Shown here: positions 7,329-14,410 of the stretch, one piece after another
Position numbering within the stretch: position 1 is the first letter of the stretch
Layout: every line of letters starts with the position of its first letter
Source: Rhodoferax sp.
GTDB taxonomy: Bacteria > Pseudomonadota > Gammaproteobacteria > Burkholderiales > Burkholderiaceae
Assembly: GCA_020048295.1 (NCBI GenBank)
Contig: JAIFMT010000083.1
Location: 1 to 20,198, forward strand
Length of the DNA stretch: 20,198 bases
Direction: 5' to 3'
Made by a program: the position numbers and the translations under genes
The notes under the pieces: generated by a model
The model's database searches: none
What the model was told of the DNA's origin: nothing
What the model saw: only the letters and a program-made list of their open reading frames with translations

Positions 7329-7580
7329 ATGGGCAATGCATGGCAAAGCTGGCTGGTGCTGGCGCTGGTGGTGCTGGCAGCGGCTTACAGTATTTGGTAC
7401 TGGCTGCCAGCGAGCCTGAGAAAGTCACTGGGCGCGGTGCACCAGGCGCTGGGCAAGCGTCCAACGTGCAGTTCGTGCAGCAGCTGTGGCAAATGCGCGA
7501 CCCCGGCAGCGCCACGCCAAGCCGGCCAGCCGGACTTGCCAGCGGGCACGCAGCCGATCACGTTTCATCGCCAGCGTTGA
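7329..7580 (+). CDS. Small Cys-rich membrane protein of the feo operon
   Basis: An 83-aa protein with one N-terminal membrane helix (about residues 8-26, LVLALVVLAAAYSIWYWL), then a short basic segment, then a cysteine ladder CSSCSSCGKC giving C47-x2-C50-x2-C53-x2-C56, and a Pro-rich tail. It starts one base after the feoB stop with a strong CAGGAGG Shine-Dalgarno sequence (7317-7323), so it is surely translated with feoB. Its position resembles that of FeoB-associated Cys-rich membrane proteins and of FeoC. I infer a cytoplasmic metal or Fe-S site or redox sensor acting on FeoB; this is not established. The family assignment is uncertain, while the gene itself is well supported. Confidence 0.8.
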   Translation: MGNAWQSWLVLALVVLAAAYSIWYWLPASLRKSLGAVHQALGKRPTCSSCSSCGKCATPAAPRQAGQPDLPAGTQPITFHRQR

Positions 7581-7605
7581 AGGTGTCTGGCTCGGGTGGA
7601 TTGCC

Positions 7606-7797
7606 TCAGCGGTTGCTGCGAATGGGCGAGTCTTTGCTGATACCCCACTGCGGTCCAGAGTCGCCCGAGGGCGGCGCGTAGGTACTGAATTTGGCTGAGT
7701 AGTAGAGTCCCAGGCCAACCAGCACGATGAAAACGATGGTCCAGATGACTATCTTGACAACTGTCACCCAGAACTTGGGCTCTTTCTCTTTTTCCAT
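7606..7797 (-). CDS. Small single-helix membrane protein, unknown function
   Basis: A 63-aa protein: a charged start (MEKEKEPKFW), one long hydrophobic helix at about residues 10-33 (VTVVKIVIWTIVFIVLVGLG), then a polar tail rich in Ser, Pro and Gly. I chose the ATG at 7797 because GGAG lies 7 bp before it; another in-frame ATG two codons upstream sits too close to that site. It follows argF by 19 bp on the same strand, so it is probably the last gene of an argD-argF operon. I do not recognise a family. The lysine/glutamate head and single TM suggest an inner-membrane anchored peptide, and nothing connects it to arginine synthesis beyond position. Confidence 0.65.
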   Translation of the reverse strand: MEKEKEPKFWVTVVKIVIWTIVFIVLVGLGLYYSAKFSTYAPPSGDSGPQWGISKDSPIRSNR

Positions 7798-7816
7798 CCC
7801 CATTCTCCGGTGATGT

Positions 7817-8791
7817 TTAGCCCTGGCGACCGAGCAGCAGGTATTCCATCAGGGCTTTTTGCACGTGCATGCGATTTTCGGCCTCATCCCACACCACACT
7901 TTGCGCTCCGTCGATCACATCGGCATCCACCTCTTCACCCCGGTGCGCGGGCAGGCAATGCATGAACAGGGCCTGCGGCCGTGCTGCAGCCATCATGGCG
8001 TGGCTGACGCGCCACGCGGCAAACGCCTGCTTGCGTACCTCGTTTTCAGCTTCATAACCCATGCTGGTCCAGACATCGGTGGTGACCAGATCGGCACCCT
8101 GGCAGGCGGCCATTGGATCACTATATGTTTGATAGCTTTCAGCGCTTATCCCATGAGGGCCAGAGGCTGTTTTTTCGTTTATTTCATAACCGCTGGGGGT
8201 GCTGACGTTGACCTTGAAACCCAGCAATGTGGCGGCTTGCAACCAGGTGTTGGCCATGTTGTTGCCATCGCCAACCCAGGCCACCGTTTTGCCTTCAATC
8301 GGGCCACGGTGTTCAATGAAGGTGAAGATGTCGGCCAAAATCTGGCACGGGTGGAATTCGTTGGTCAGGCCGTTGATCACCGGCACGCGCGAGTACTCGG
8401 CAAAGCGCTCCAGTTTGGTTTGCTCGTAGGTGCGGATCATCACCAGGTCGGCCATGCGGCTGATGACGCGGGCGCTGTCTTCGATCGGCTCGGCGCGGCC
8501 CATCTGGCTGTCGCCGGTGGTCAGATTCACCACATTGCCACCCAACTGGTACATGCCGGCTTCAAAACTCACGCGGGTGCGGGTTGAGGCTTTCTCGAAA
8601 ATCATCGCCAACGTGCGGTCCACCAGCGGCTGATGCCGGGTGAAGGTTTTGAATTTCGCCTTGATGAACGCGGCACGCGCCAGGATGTAGCGGGTCTCGT
8701 CGGCACTCAGGTCGCAAAATTGCAGGTAATGCCGCACCGGCGGTGCGCCTTTGGGGATGGTGCTGGGAATGCCGGTCTCTGCGGGGTTCAT
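7817..8791 (-). CDS. argF: Ornithine carbamoyltransferase
   Basis: A 324-aa cytosolic enzyme of arginine synthesis joining carbamoyl phosphate and ornithine to citrulline. The carbamoyl-phosphate loop STRTR is at 69-73, HPCQ at 147-150, the ornithine-side motif DVWTSMG at 239-245 and HCLPAHRG at 278-285; all expected motifs are present. I chose ATG 8791 because it overlaps the argD stop as ATGA; the frame extends upstream to a GTG at 8827, which lies inside argD. Odd point: residues ~202-224 (YEINEKTASGPHGISAESYQ and on) are encoded by a copy of the dispersed repeat, in frame, in the variable surface region between the STP-GY and the DPMAAC segments. The enzyme core appears unaffected. Confidence 0.95.
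   Translation of the reverse strand: MNPAETGIPSTIPKGAPPVRHYLQFCDLSADETRYILARAAFIKAKFKTFTRHQPLVDRTLAMIFEKASTRTRVSFEAGMYQLGGNVVNLTTGDSQMGRAEPIEDSARVISRMADLVMIRTYEQTKLERFAEYSRVPVINGLTNEFHPCQILADIFTFIEHRGPIEGKTVAWVGDGNNMANTWLQAATLLGFKVNVSTPSGYEINEKTASGPHGISAESYQTYSDPMAACQGADLVTTDVWTSMGYEAENEVRKQAFAAWRVSHAMMAAARPQALFMHCLPAHRGEEVDADVIDGAQSVVWDEAENRMHVQKALMEYLLLGRQG
8121..8188 (-). repeat. Dispersed repeat, copy D, translated within argF
   Basis: Read on the minus strand, this has the left arm AGCCTCTGGCCC (8157-8168) and right arm GCGCTGAAAGCT (8134-8145) of the same element seen intergenically at 3044-3107 and 10574-10646, with the same AT-rich ends. It lies wholly inside argF, in the same orientation as the gene, and keeps the reading frame. 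Confidence 0.8.
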
Positions 8792-10008
8792 GCGGTTTCC
8801 TTCAACAATGTAGCAATCAGCGGGCACAAAATCGCGACGATCTGGTCGGCCTCGGCCAGATTCAGAATCAGCGGCGGCACCAGGCGCACCACGCTGTCGG
8901 CGGTGACGCTGATCAGCAGTCCGTGGTCAGCGGCCCGCTGCACCAGCGCACCACAGGGTTTGGCCAGGTCAATGCCTAACATCAGGCCCTGGCCACGAAT
9001 TTCTTTCACGCTGCCTGCGGCCAACTCAGCCGCCAGCGCGCCATGCAAACCGGCTTTCAAATACGCGCCCACGGCCGCTGCGTTGTCCAGCAGGTGGTCT
9101 TCTTCCATGATGCGGATGGTTTCCACGCCGGCACGCATGGCCAGCGGGTTGCCGCCAAAGGTGGTGCCGTGGTTGCCGGGTTTGAAAATTTGGGCAGCTT
9201 TGGGGCCTGCCACCACCGCGCCCACCGGCACGCCCGAGCCCAGGCCCTTGGCCAGCGGCATCACGTCTGGTGTGATGCCGGCCCACTGGTGCGCAAACCA
9301 TTTGCCGGTGCGGCCCATGCCACACTGCACTTCGTCGATCATCATCAGCCAGTCGCGCTCGTCACACAGCGTGCGCAGTTCGCGCAAATAGTCGAGGTGC
9401 ATCGGGTGGATGCCGCCCTCGCCCTGAATGGCTTCAAAAAATACCGCCACCACGTTGGGGTTGTTGGCAGTGGCGGCCTTGACGCTGGCGATGTCATTGA
9501 TCGGCACGCGGATGAATCCCTCCACCAGCGGCTCAAAACCAGCCTGGATTTTGGGGTTGGCGGTGGCGCTCAGGGTGGCAATGCTGCGGCCATGAAAGGC
9601 TTTCTCAAACACCACAATCTCGGGCCGGTCGATGCCCTTGTCGTGGCCAAACTTGCGTGCCAGCTTCAGCGCGGCCTCGTTCGCCTCCAGCCCGGTGGAG
9701 CAGAAAAACACATTGGTCATGCCAGACAGCTCAACCAGCTTCCTGGCCAGCACCTCCTGGTTGGGCACATGGTAATAGTTGCAGCTGTGAATGATTTTGC
9801 TGACCTGGTCTTGCAGCGCAGGCACCAGTTTGGGGTGGTTGTGCCCCAGCGTGTTCACCGCAATGCCACCCAGGGCATCCAGATACTGCCGGCCATTGAC
9901 ATCCCAGACGTGGCAGCCCTGACCGTGCGACAGCGCGATCGGCAGTCGCCCGTAAGTGTTCATGACGTGTGGGGACTGGGCTTCAATAAAGGGGCTCGCA
10001 GGGGACAT
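8788..10008 (-). CDS. argD: Acetylornithine aminotransferase
   Basis: A 406-aa PLP-dependent class-III aminotransferase that converts N-acetylglutamate semialdehyde to N-acetylornithine. Signature regions are GGIAVNTLGHNHP (47-59), the PLP-phosphate loop STG at 104-106, FHGRS at 138-142, the cofactor Asp225 in IDEVQCGMGRTG, and the Schiff-base Lys254 in LAKGLGSGVPVGA. Full length for ArgD (~400). ATG 10008 is preceded by GGAGA eight bases upstream. The stop overlaps the argF start (ATGA), so argD-argF is a coupled operon. A TAGAAT on the minus strand (10069-10074) is a plausible -10, without a clear -35. No ARG-box-type operator was recognised. Confidence 0.95.
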   Translation of the reverse strand: MSPASPFIEAQSPHVMNTYGRLPIALSHGQGCHVWDVNGRQYLDALGGIAVNTLGHNHPKLVPALQDQVSKIIHSCNYYHVPNQEVLARKLVELSGMTNVFFCSTGLEANEAALKLARKFGHDKGIDRPEIVVFEKAFHGRSIATLSATANPKIQAGFEPLVEGFIRVPINDIASVKAATANNPNVVAVFFEAIQGEGGIHPMHLDYLRELRTLCDERDWLMMIDEVQCGMGRTGKWFAHQWAGITPDVMPLAKGLGSGVPVGAVVAGPKAAQIFKPGNHGTTFGGNPLAMRAGVETIRIMEEDHLLDNAAAVGAYLKAGLHGALAAELAAGSVKEIRGQGLMLGIDLAKPCGALVQRAADHGLLISVTADSVVRLVPPLILNLAEADQIVAILCPLIATLLKETA

Positions 10009-10164
10009 GGGGGGTTCTCCGTGGCAAACATGGCGGCCAAGCGCATGCGCCCGAGCCGGTAAAAAGCGATTCTAGACTGCCCATCATGCCTGAACAGGGC
10101 GGTACGCTGGTTGTTGGATGGCTTGGGCACGAGGCTTGCTTGCACGGTGGTTCATTCGTTTCCT

Positions 10165-10193
10165 TTGACTAGTCTTATATAAGACATAAGAAT
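10165..10193 (+). promoter_or_regulatory. Promoter with central palindromic operator before the DUF3579-type gene
   Basis: TTGACT (10165-10170) and AAGAAT (10188-10193) are separated by 17 bp. The spacer contains the perfect 14-bp palindrome GTCTTATATAAGAC (10172-10185). A palindrome between -35 and -10 is a classic repressor position. The -35 is good (5/6 to TTGACA) and the -10 moderate (4/6). It lies 25-53 bp before the ATG at 10218. The regulator is unknown; a GntR-type dimer would suit such a short symmetric site, but that is inference. Confidence 0.55.
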
Positions 10194-10217
10194 GAGTTAA
10201 ACTGACGGTGCGCTGCG

Positions 10218-10559
10218 ATGTTCTGCAAGCGCCCAATGACGGACTGCTACAAGATGGTTTCACTGACTGCAGAAAAAGTTTATATCCTGGGTATCACTCT
10301 CGGTGGGCGGGCGTTTCGACCCAGCGATTGGGCTGAACGACTGGCTGGGGTGATGAGCCAGTTTCGTCCTGGCGGCGCTCGCCCGGGTAGCCACATGGCG
10401 TATTCACCCTGGTGTGTGCCGACCAGTGTGCATGGCATCCGCTGCGTGATCGTCGATGAAAGATTACGCGGCCACGAGGTGATGGCATGGGACTTTTGCA
10501 TGAACTTTGCCAAAGACAATGCGTTGCAAGTGTTTCACGGCGTCCCTCCGGCGCCATGA
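10218..10559 (+). CDS. DUF3579 family protein
   Basis: A 113-aa soluble protein. The pattern ILGITLGGRAFRPSDWAERL, then GVMSQFRPGG, then VHGIRCVIVDERL and a closing MAWDFCMNFAKDNALQVF is that of DUF3579, a small domain common in betaproteobacteria with no known function. The domain covers about residues 23-108, so it is complete. In-frame ATGs at 10218, 10236 and 10254 are all possible starts; none has a clear Shine-Dalgarno sequence, and the domain begins after the third. It is divergent from argD and convergent with the chemoreceptor gene, alone in its transcription unit, behind the palindromic promoter at 10165-10193. Confidence 0.8.
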   Translation: MFCKRPMTDCYKMVSLTAEKVYILGITLGGRAFRPSDWAERLAGVMSQFRPGGARPGSHMAYSPWCVPTSVHGIRCVIVDERLRGHEVMAWDFCMNFAKDNALQVFHGVPPAP

Positions 10560-10573
10560 CTTGGGCTGGCACC

Positions 10574-10646
10574 TTAATTTATAAAAAATCAGCCTCTAGC
10601 CCTTATAGATAATGCGCTAGAAGCTATCAATATAATAGCTTTAAAA
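10574..10646 (+). repeat. Dispersed repeat, copy B (intergenic)
   Basis: The clearest copy: arms AGCCTCTAGCCC (10591-10602) and GCGCTAGAAGCT (10614-10625) pair at 10 of 12 positions around an 11-nt AT-rich loop and are flanked by T/A-rich ends (TTTATAAAAAATC, then ATCAATATAATAGC). It lies between two convergent genes, the DUF3579-type gene (stop 10559) and the chemoreceptor (stop 10713), where a stem-loop could help terminate both transcripts. The rest of the 153-bp gap shows nothing else. Confidence 0.85.
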
Positions 10647-10712
10647 GATTGAGTTGCGGCTTGCACCAAGCATTTTTGCCACCCGGTTACCGCTGGCTGA
10701 TGGGATACCCGG

Positions 10713-13709
10713 TCAATAGGGGCTGAAGTTGCCACGCCGGGCCGGGCTGACCAGCGCGGGTTGGCGCGGCTGGCCCAGGCGTGGCGCAGCGGGTGGCTGT
10801 CGGTGTTGCGGTGCGGCCAGCGCGGCTGCTTTGCCAGGCGCACGGGTAGTGTCGTTGTGATCAAAAAAAGCGATCGAATGTTGCAACTGCGCGGCCTGGC
10901 TCGACAATTCCTGCGCGGTAGCCGCCAATTGCTCGGACGCAGCGGCGTTTTGTTGCGTGGCCTTGTTGAGTTGCCCCATGGCGGAGCCAATTTGCCCGAC
11001 GGATTCACTTTGCTCGGTACTGGCTGCGGTGATCTCCTGGACGAGTTCGCTGGTTTTGCGGATGGAGGGCACGATCTCGTCGAGCAATTGTCCGGCGTGC
11101 TCGGCCGTTGACACACTGCTGGTAGCCAGTTCGCCAATTTCTCGGGCGGCATCCTGGCTACGTTCGGCCAGTTTGCGCACCTCGGCGGCCACCACGGCAA
11201 AGCCGCGACCATGTTCGCCAGCGCGGGCGGCCTCAATGGCAGCGTTGAGCGCCAGCAGGTTGGTTTGGTAAGCGATGTCATCGACGATGCCGATCTTGGC
11301 GGCAATTTGTTTCATGGCTTGCACCGTCTGGGTGACGGCGGCACCGCCGTCCCGGGCTTCGCGCGTGGCTTTGGTGGCCATCCCGTCAGTGACGCGCGCG
11401 TTGTCAGAGTTTTGCGTGATCGAGGCACTCATGTGGTCAATGGATGAACTGGTTTGCTCAACGCTGGCGGCTTGTTCGCTGGCCGCTTGCGACAGCGACT
11501 GGGCGGTCGAGCTGACCTGATTCGCCGCGCCCGTCAGGGCATCGGCGGCTTCGCGGACTTCTGCGATGACGCGACCGAGCTGCTCGGCGGTCTGGTTGCC
11601 GGCATCCTTGAGCTGACCAAACAGGCCCTGGTAATCCTGCTGTATGCGATAGCTCAAGTCGCCACGAGAAAACGCCTGCAACATTTTGGCCATGTCACCC
11701 AGCCCGACTTCGCTGGCTTGCATCAGCTCGTTCATGCTGCTGGCCAGTGTGGCGTAGATGCCGGTCTTGCCTTCCATGGCAATTTTTTGCGTGAAGTCGC
11801 CCCGGGCGGCCGCTTGCACGGCGGTGGCAAGTTCGCTCTCGACGGCCACCTCCAGGGTGCGGTCATACCACTCGACCACAGTGCCGATGCGTTGCGCTTG
11901 CTGGTCGAAAATCGGGCTGGCAGCCAGCGCGAAATGCAACGGACCCACCTGGATTTGCGTCCGGTGGGTGCCGTTGAGGTTGGCCAGCAAGTTGTGCTGC
12001 AGCGACGGGTTTTTGTGAAACCGGTCAATGTTTTGGCCAATCAGCTGACTGGCATCAAACTGCGGCAGTGCCCGGCGCAGCTCGGTTTCGTTGCGTTGCA
12101 TCATGTTGCGCATGGCATCGTTCATGAACAGGATGATGTTCTGGGGATCAGCAATCATGACATTGGTGCTGGCCTTGTTCAGCGCGTTCACCACCTGCAG
12201 ATTGACGATGGCGGCCTCAGCCGCGGCGCGCATTTTCAGCCGGGCAGCATTGGCCACTTCGGAGATGCGGAGCTTTTGGCCGGGCAGCACCGGCATCTCT
12301 TGCTCAAAACTGCCGCTGGCGTACTGTTCCAATAACCCGACCAACTGAAACGTCACATTGTTTTGCGCCCGCGCCAGGTCGTTGATGGCTTGCGCCATGG
12401 CAGCATATTCACCCGGCAACTGGTTGACCGGAATGACGTGGTCAATGGCCCCTGCGTCCTGCTGGCGTGCCATTTCGAGCTGGCCGGACTGGAATCGCGT
12501 CAGCACCGTGTGCATGGCGATCAGCGACTGCATGACCTGCGCCGTTTCATCGCTGCCGCTGGGCATCGGCGGTGCATGCTGCAAGGCACCTTCGGCGATC
12601 TCCTGCAAATGCTGGCGGATCAGATTCAAGCCGCCGCGCGTCACCAGGAAAAAGCTGTAGAAAAGATAGCCAGCCAGCAACAGGCTCAGGGCCACTGCCA
12701 AGGCTGACCAAAGCAGTGCACTGTCGATGCGCTGTAAGCGTTTGCCCAGCAAGGTGTCGATACTGGCCAGCGTGCGATCGGTCAGGGCATACAACTCGCC
12801 GAGGCGTTCACTGGCCTCTTTGTAGTAGCTGCCTGCGCTGAGGTTGTCTTTTTCAAGAATGACGTTGTCATTGGTCGTTTTGAGCAGATCCCGCAGGCTT
12901 TGCAGGCTGGCATCGGACTTGATGGCATCTTTCAGGGTATTGTCGTTCTCGAACGCTTCCTGGTAAGCCGCGGAGATCCGGTCAACGCCGATTTGCACCC
13001 GTGTCAGACGGTCGGTCAGCGCCAGCAGGCGACTTTCTTCGCGCCGGGTGATCAGTTCGCTGGCCAGGCGGCGGGTCTGCGAGGTGGCGACAATCAACTC
13101 GGCCGACTCCAGCACCACGGCGCGCGCCAGGTGAAATGAGGCTACTTCAGGGTCAAGAATCAGATTTGAACTGTTGCCGACAAAGCTGGCCAGTTTGAGC
13201 GCGGCAGCCACCGCAGGGGCTGAACCACTTGTGGCAGTTTTGGTACTGGTGTCGAGCTGGCTGGTTACCCCTTTTTGTAGTTGCTCAAACAGTTTTCCGG
13301 TCTGCAGCGCGGCCCCCAGGCTGGCATCAACCGGGACCATGTTGTCCATGCGATTTTTCAGGCGCACCAAGCCAGCATCCTGATCGGCCTGCGCGACGGC
13401 TTCGCCAGCTTGCACCCGGTCTTGCATGGCACGCACATCCTGGGCAGCCTGCATCACGGGTATCAGTGCACGCAGGTAGGCAACACCCTGTGTTTCCTTG
13501 ACGGTAAACGACCGCTCTGCTGCGGACGCACTTAGAAACAAGAACGCCAGCACGCCGATGGGCAACAAAAAGCAGGCGGTGATCAGCAGGGCCTTGTTGG
13601 CGAAATTAAGTCTTGCCATCAGCCGGGTACCGACTGACCAGAGGGCTCCGGCTGTTGAATGACTGGCTCGCGCAGGTTGATGGGTCACTGTCGTGCTCTG
13701 TTGCTTCAT
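10713..13709 (-). CDS. Methyl-accepting chemotaxis protein with internal PAS domain
   Basis: A 998-aa chemoreceptor. TM1 is at ~39-60 and TM2 at ~331-356, enclosing a ~270-residue periplasmic, mostly helical sensor region. A HAMP-like segment follows (~356-410), then a PAS-like domain (~505-620: [18 protein letters not shown], later [15 protein letters not shown]) and a second HAMP-like pair (~625-715, with GDFTQKI and GDLSYRI). The signalling hairpin is at ~720-945 with the conserved tip [20 protein letters not shown]. The tail (955-998) is Pro/Ala/Arg-rich, with no NWETF-type CheR tether. I chose ATG 13709 because GGAG lies six bases before it. No che genes adjoin, so it is an orphan receptor; the ligand is unknown. 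CATAAT on the minus strand (13781-13786) is a weak candidate -10. Confidence 0.92.
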   Translation of the reverse strand: MKQQSTTVTHQPARASHSTAGALWSVGTRLMARLNFANKALLITACFLLPIGVLAFLFLSASAAERSFTVKETQGVAYLRALIPVMQAAQDVRAMQDRVQAGEAVAQADQDAGLVRLKNRMDNMVPVDASLGAALQTGKLFEQLQKGVTSQLDTSTKTATSGSAPAVAAALKLASFVGNSSNLILDPEVASFHLARAVVLESAELIVATSQTRRLASELITRREESRLLALTDRLTRVQIGVDRISAAYQEAFENDNTLKDAIKSDASLQSLRDLLKTTNDNVILEKDNLSAGSYYKEASERLGELYALTDRTLASIDTLLGKRLQRIDSALLWSALAVALSLLLAGYLFYSFFLVTRGGLNLIRQHLQEIAEGALQHAPPMPSGSDETAQVMQSLIAMHTVLTRFQSGQLEMARQQDAGAIDHVIPVNQLPGEYAAMAQAINDLARAQNNVTFQLVGLLEQYASGSFEQEMPVLPGQKLRISEVANAARLKMRAAAEAAIVNLQVVNALNKASTNVMIADPQNIILFMNDAMRNMMQRNETELRRALPQFDASQLIGQNIDRFHKNPSLQHNLLANLNGTHRTQIQVGPLHFALAASPIFDQQAQRIGTVVEWYDRTLEVAVESELATAVQAAARGDFTQKIAMEGKTGIYATLASSMNELMQASEVGLGDMAKMLQAFSRGDLSYRIQQDYQGLFGQLKDAGNQTAEQLGRVIAEVREAADALTGAANQVSSTAQSLSQAASEQAASVEQTSSSIDHMSASITQNSDNARVTDGMATKATREARDGGAAVTQTVQAMKQIAAKIGIVDDIAYQTNLLALNAAIEAARAGEHGRGFAVVAAEVRKLAERSQDAAREIGELATSSVSTAEHAGQLLDEIVPSIRKTSELVQEITAASTEQSESVGQIGSAMGQLNKATQQNAAASEQLAATAQELSSQAAQLQHSIAFFDHNDTTRAPGKAAALAAPQHRQPPAAPRLGQPRQPALVSPARRGNFSPY

Positions 13710-13844
13710 GAAAAACTCCAAGGACTCAGACGGAACGGCAGTCGCGCATGAGTCGGTGCGTCAGCGATGCCTTGCCTGGAATTATGCCTTGGGGGAAACG
13801 ACACAAAGCGGCGCGCAGGGGCCAGTTGGCTTGTCGTGACCAAC

Positions 13845-13874
13845 AAAAAAGCCGTTCAAAAGAACGGCCTTTTT
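13845..13874 (-). terminator. Intrinsic terminator of rpsT
   Basis: A 7-bp perfect stem GCCGTTC (13851-13857) / GAACGGC (13862-13868) with an AAAA loop is flanked by AAAAAA on the left and CTTTTT on the right. Read on the minus strand it is a GC stem followed by TTTTTT, which fits termination of rpsT ~135 bp after its stop. It could also stop plus-strand transcripts, as a bidirectional element. It insulates the ribosomal gene from the chemoreceptor gene. Apart from this, the 295-bp gap 13710-14004 contains only the presumed leader of the chemoreceptor gene. Confidence 0.8.
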
Positions 13875-14004
13875 GTATTTGCTGACAGCGCACCCGTTAC
13901 AAACGGCGAATGGTTCCTGGGTCAGTTTCGGGCCGCATGTGCCGCTGGGCGGCAATGCTTTGAACCACGAAATCCCGGAACATTCGTGCGATTTGCCTGA
14001 AAAA

Positions 14005-14304
14005 TCAGGCGGCGAGTGCCAGGGTTTTCACCTTGGCAGACAGGCGGCTCTTGTCGCGAGCCGCCTTGTTTTTGTGGAAGATGCCCTTGTCGGCCACGGT
14101 ATCAACCACGGCCTGCATCTTGCCAAACAGCTCGGTGGCCTTGGCTTTGTCGCCAGAGAGCACGGCTTTTTCAACGTTTTTCACTGCGGTACGGTACTGC
14201 GAGCGCAACGAGGTGTTGGCTGCATTGAGTTTGATGTCCTGGCGGACGCGTTTGCGGCCCGATGCCAGGCGCGGGTTCTTTTTCTTGGGTTTTCCAGATG
14301 CCAT
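14005..14304 (-). CDS. rpsT: 30S ribosomal protein S20
   Basis: A 99-aa, strongly basic protein that binds 16S rRNA early in 30S assembly. The typical start [20 protein letters not shown], the block [20 protein letters not shown] and the tail [20 protein letters not shown] match S20, with a short extra Ala/Leu C-terminus. AAGGAA lies ~9 bp before the ATG. The divergent rpsT-murJ arrangement is common in betaproteobacteria. It has its own promoter (extended -10 at 14350-14358 on the minus strand) and an intrinsic terminator downstream. Confidence 0.97.
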   Translation of the reverse strand: MASGKPKKKNPRLASGRKRVRQDIKLNAANTSLRSQYRTAVKNVEKAVLSGDKAKATELFGKMQAVVDTVADKGIFHKNKAARDKSRLSAKVKTLALAA

Positions 14305-14349
14305 GTTAAATGTTCCTTGAGTCTGTGGATGATGTCAGCAAAGCCCGCG

Positions 14350-14358
14350 ATTCTATCA
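14350..14358 (-). promoter_or_regulatory. Extended -10 promoter element of rpsT
   Basis: On the minus strand this reads TGATAGAAT, i.e. a TG-N extended -10 with TAGAAT (5/6 to TATAAT) at 14350-14355, about 46 bp before the rpsT ATG. No good -35 is visible at 16-18 bp, which is common for extended -10 promoters. The position is right for a short ribosomal-protein leader. Confidence 0.5.
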
Positions 14359-14410
14359 GCAGCGTGGGTATTGAAGTTGGCTTTGCCGTCAGGCAGCTAC
14401 ACTTTGTCGT

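Noticed and set aside
9043..10062. A 339-codon plus-strand open frame opposite argD
   Set aside because: A shadow of argD, with no ribosome-binding site and low-complexity His/Gln-rich composition.
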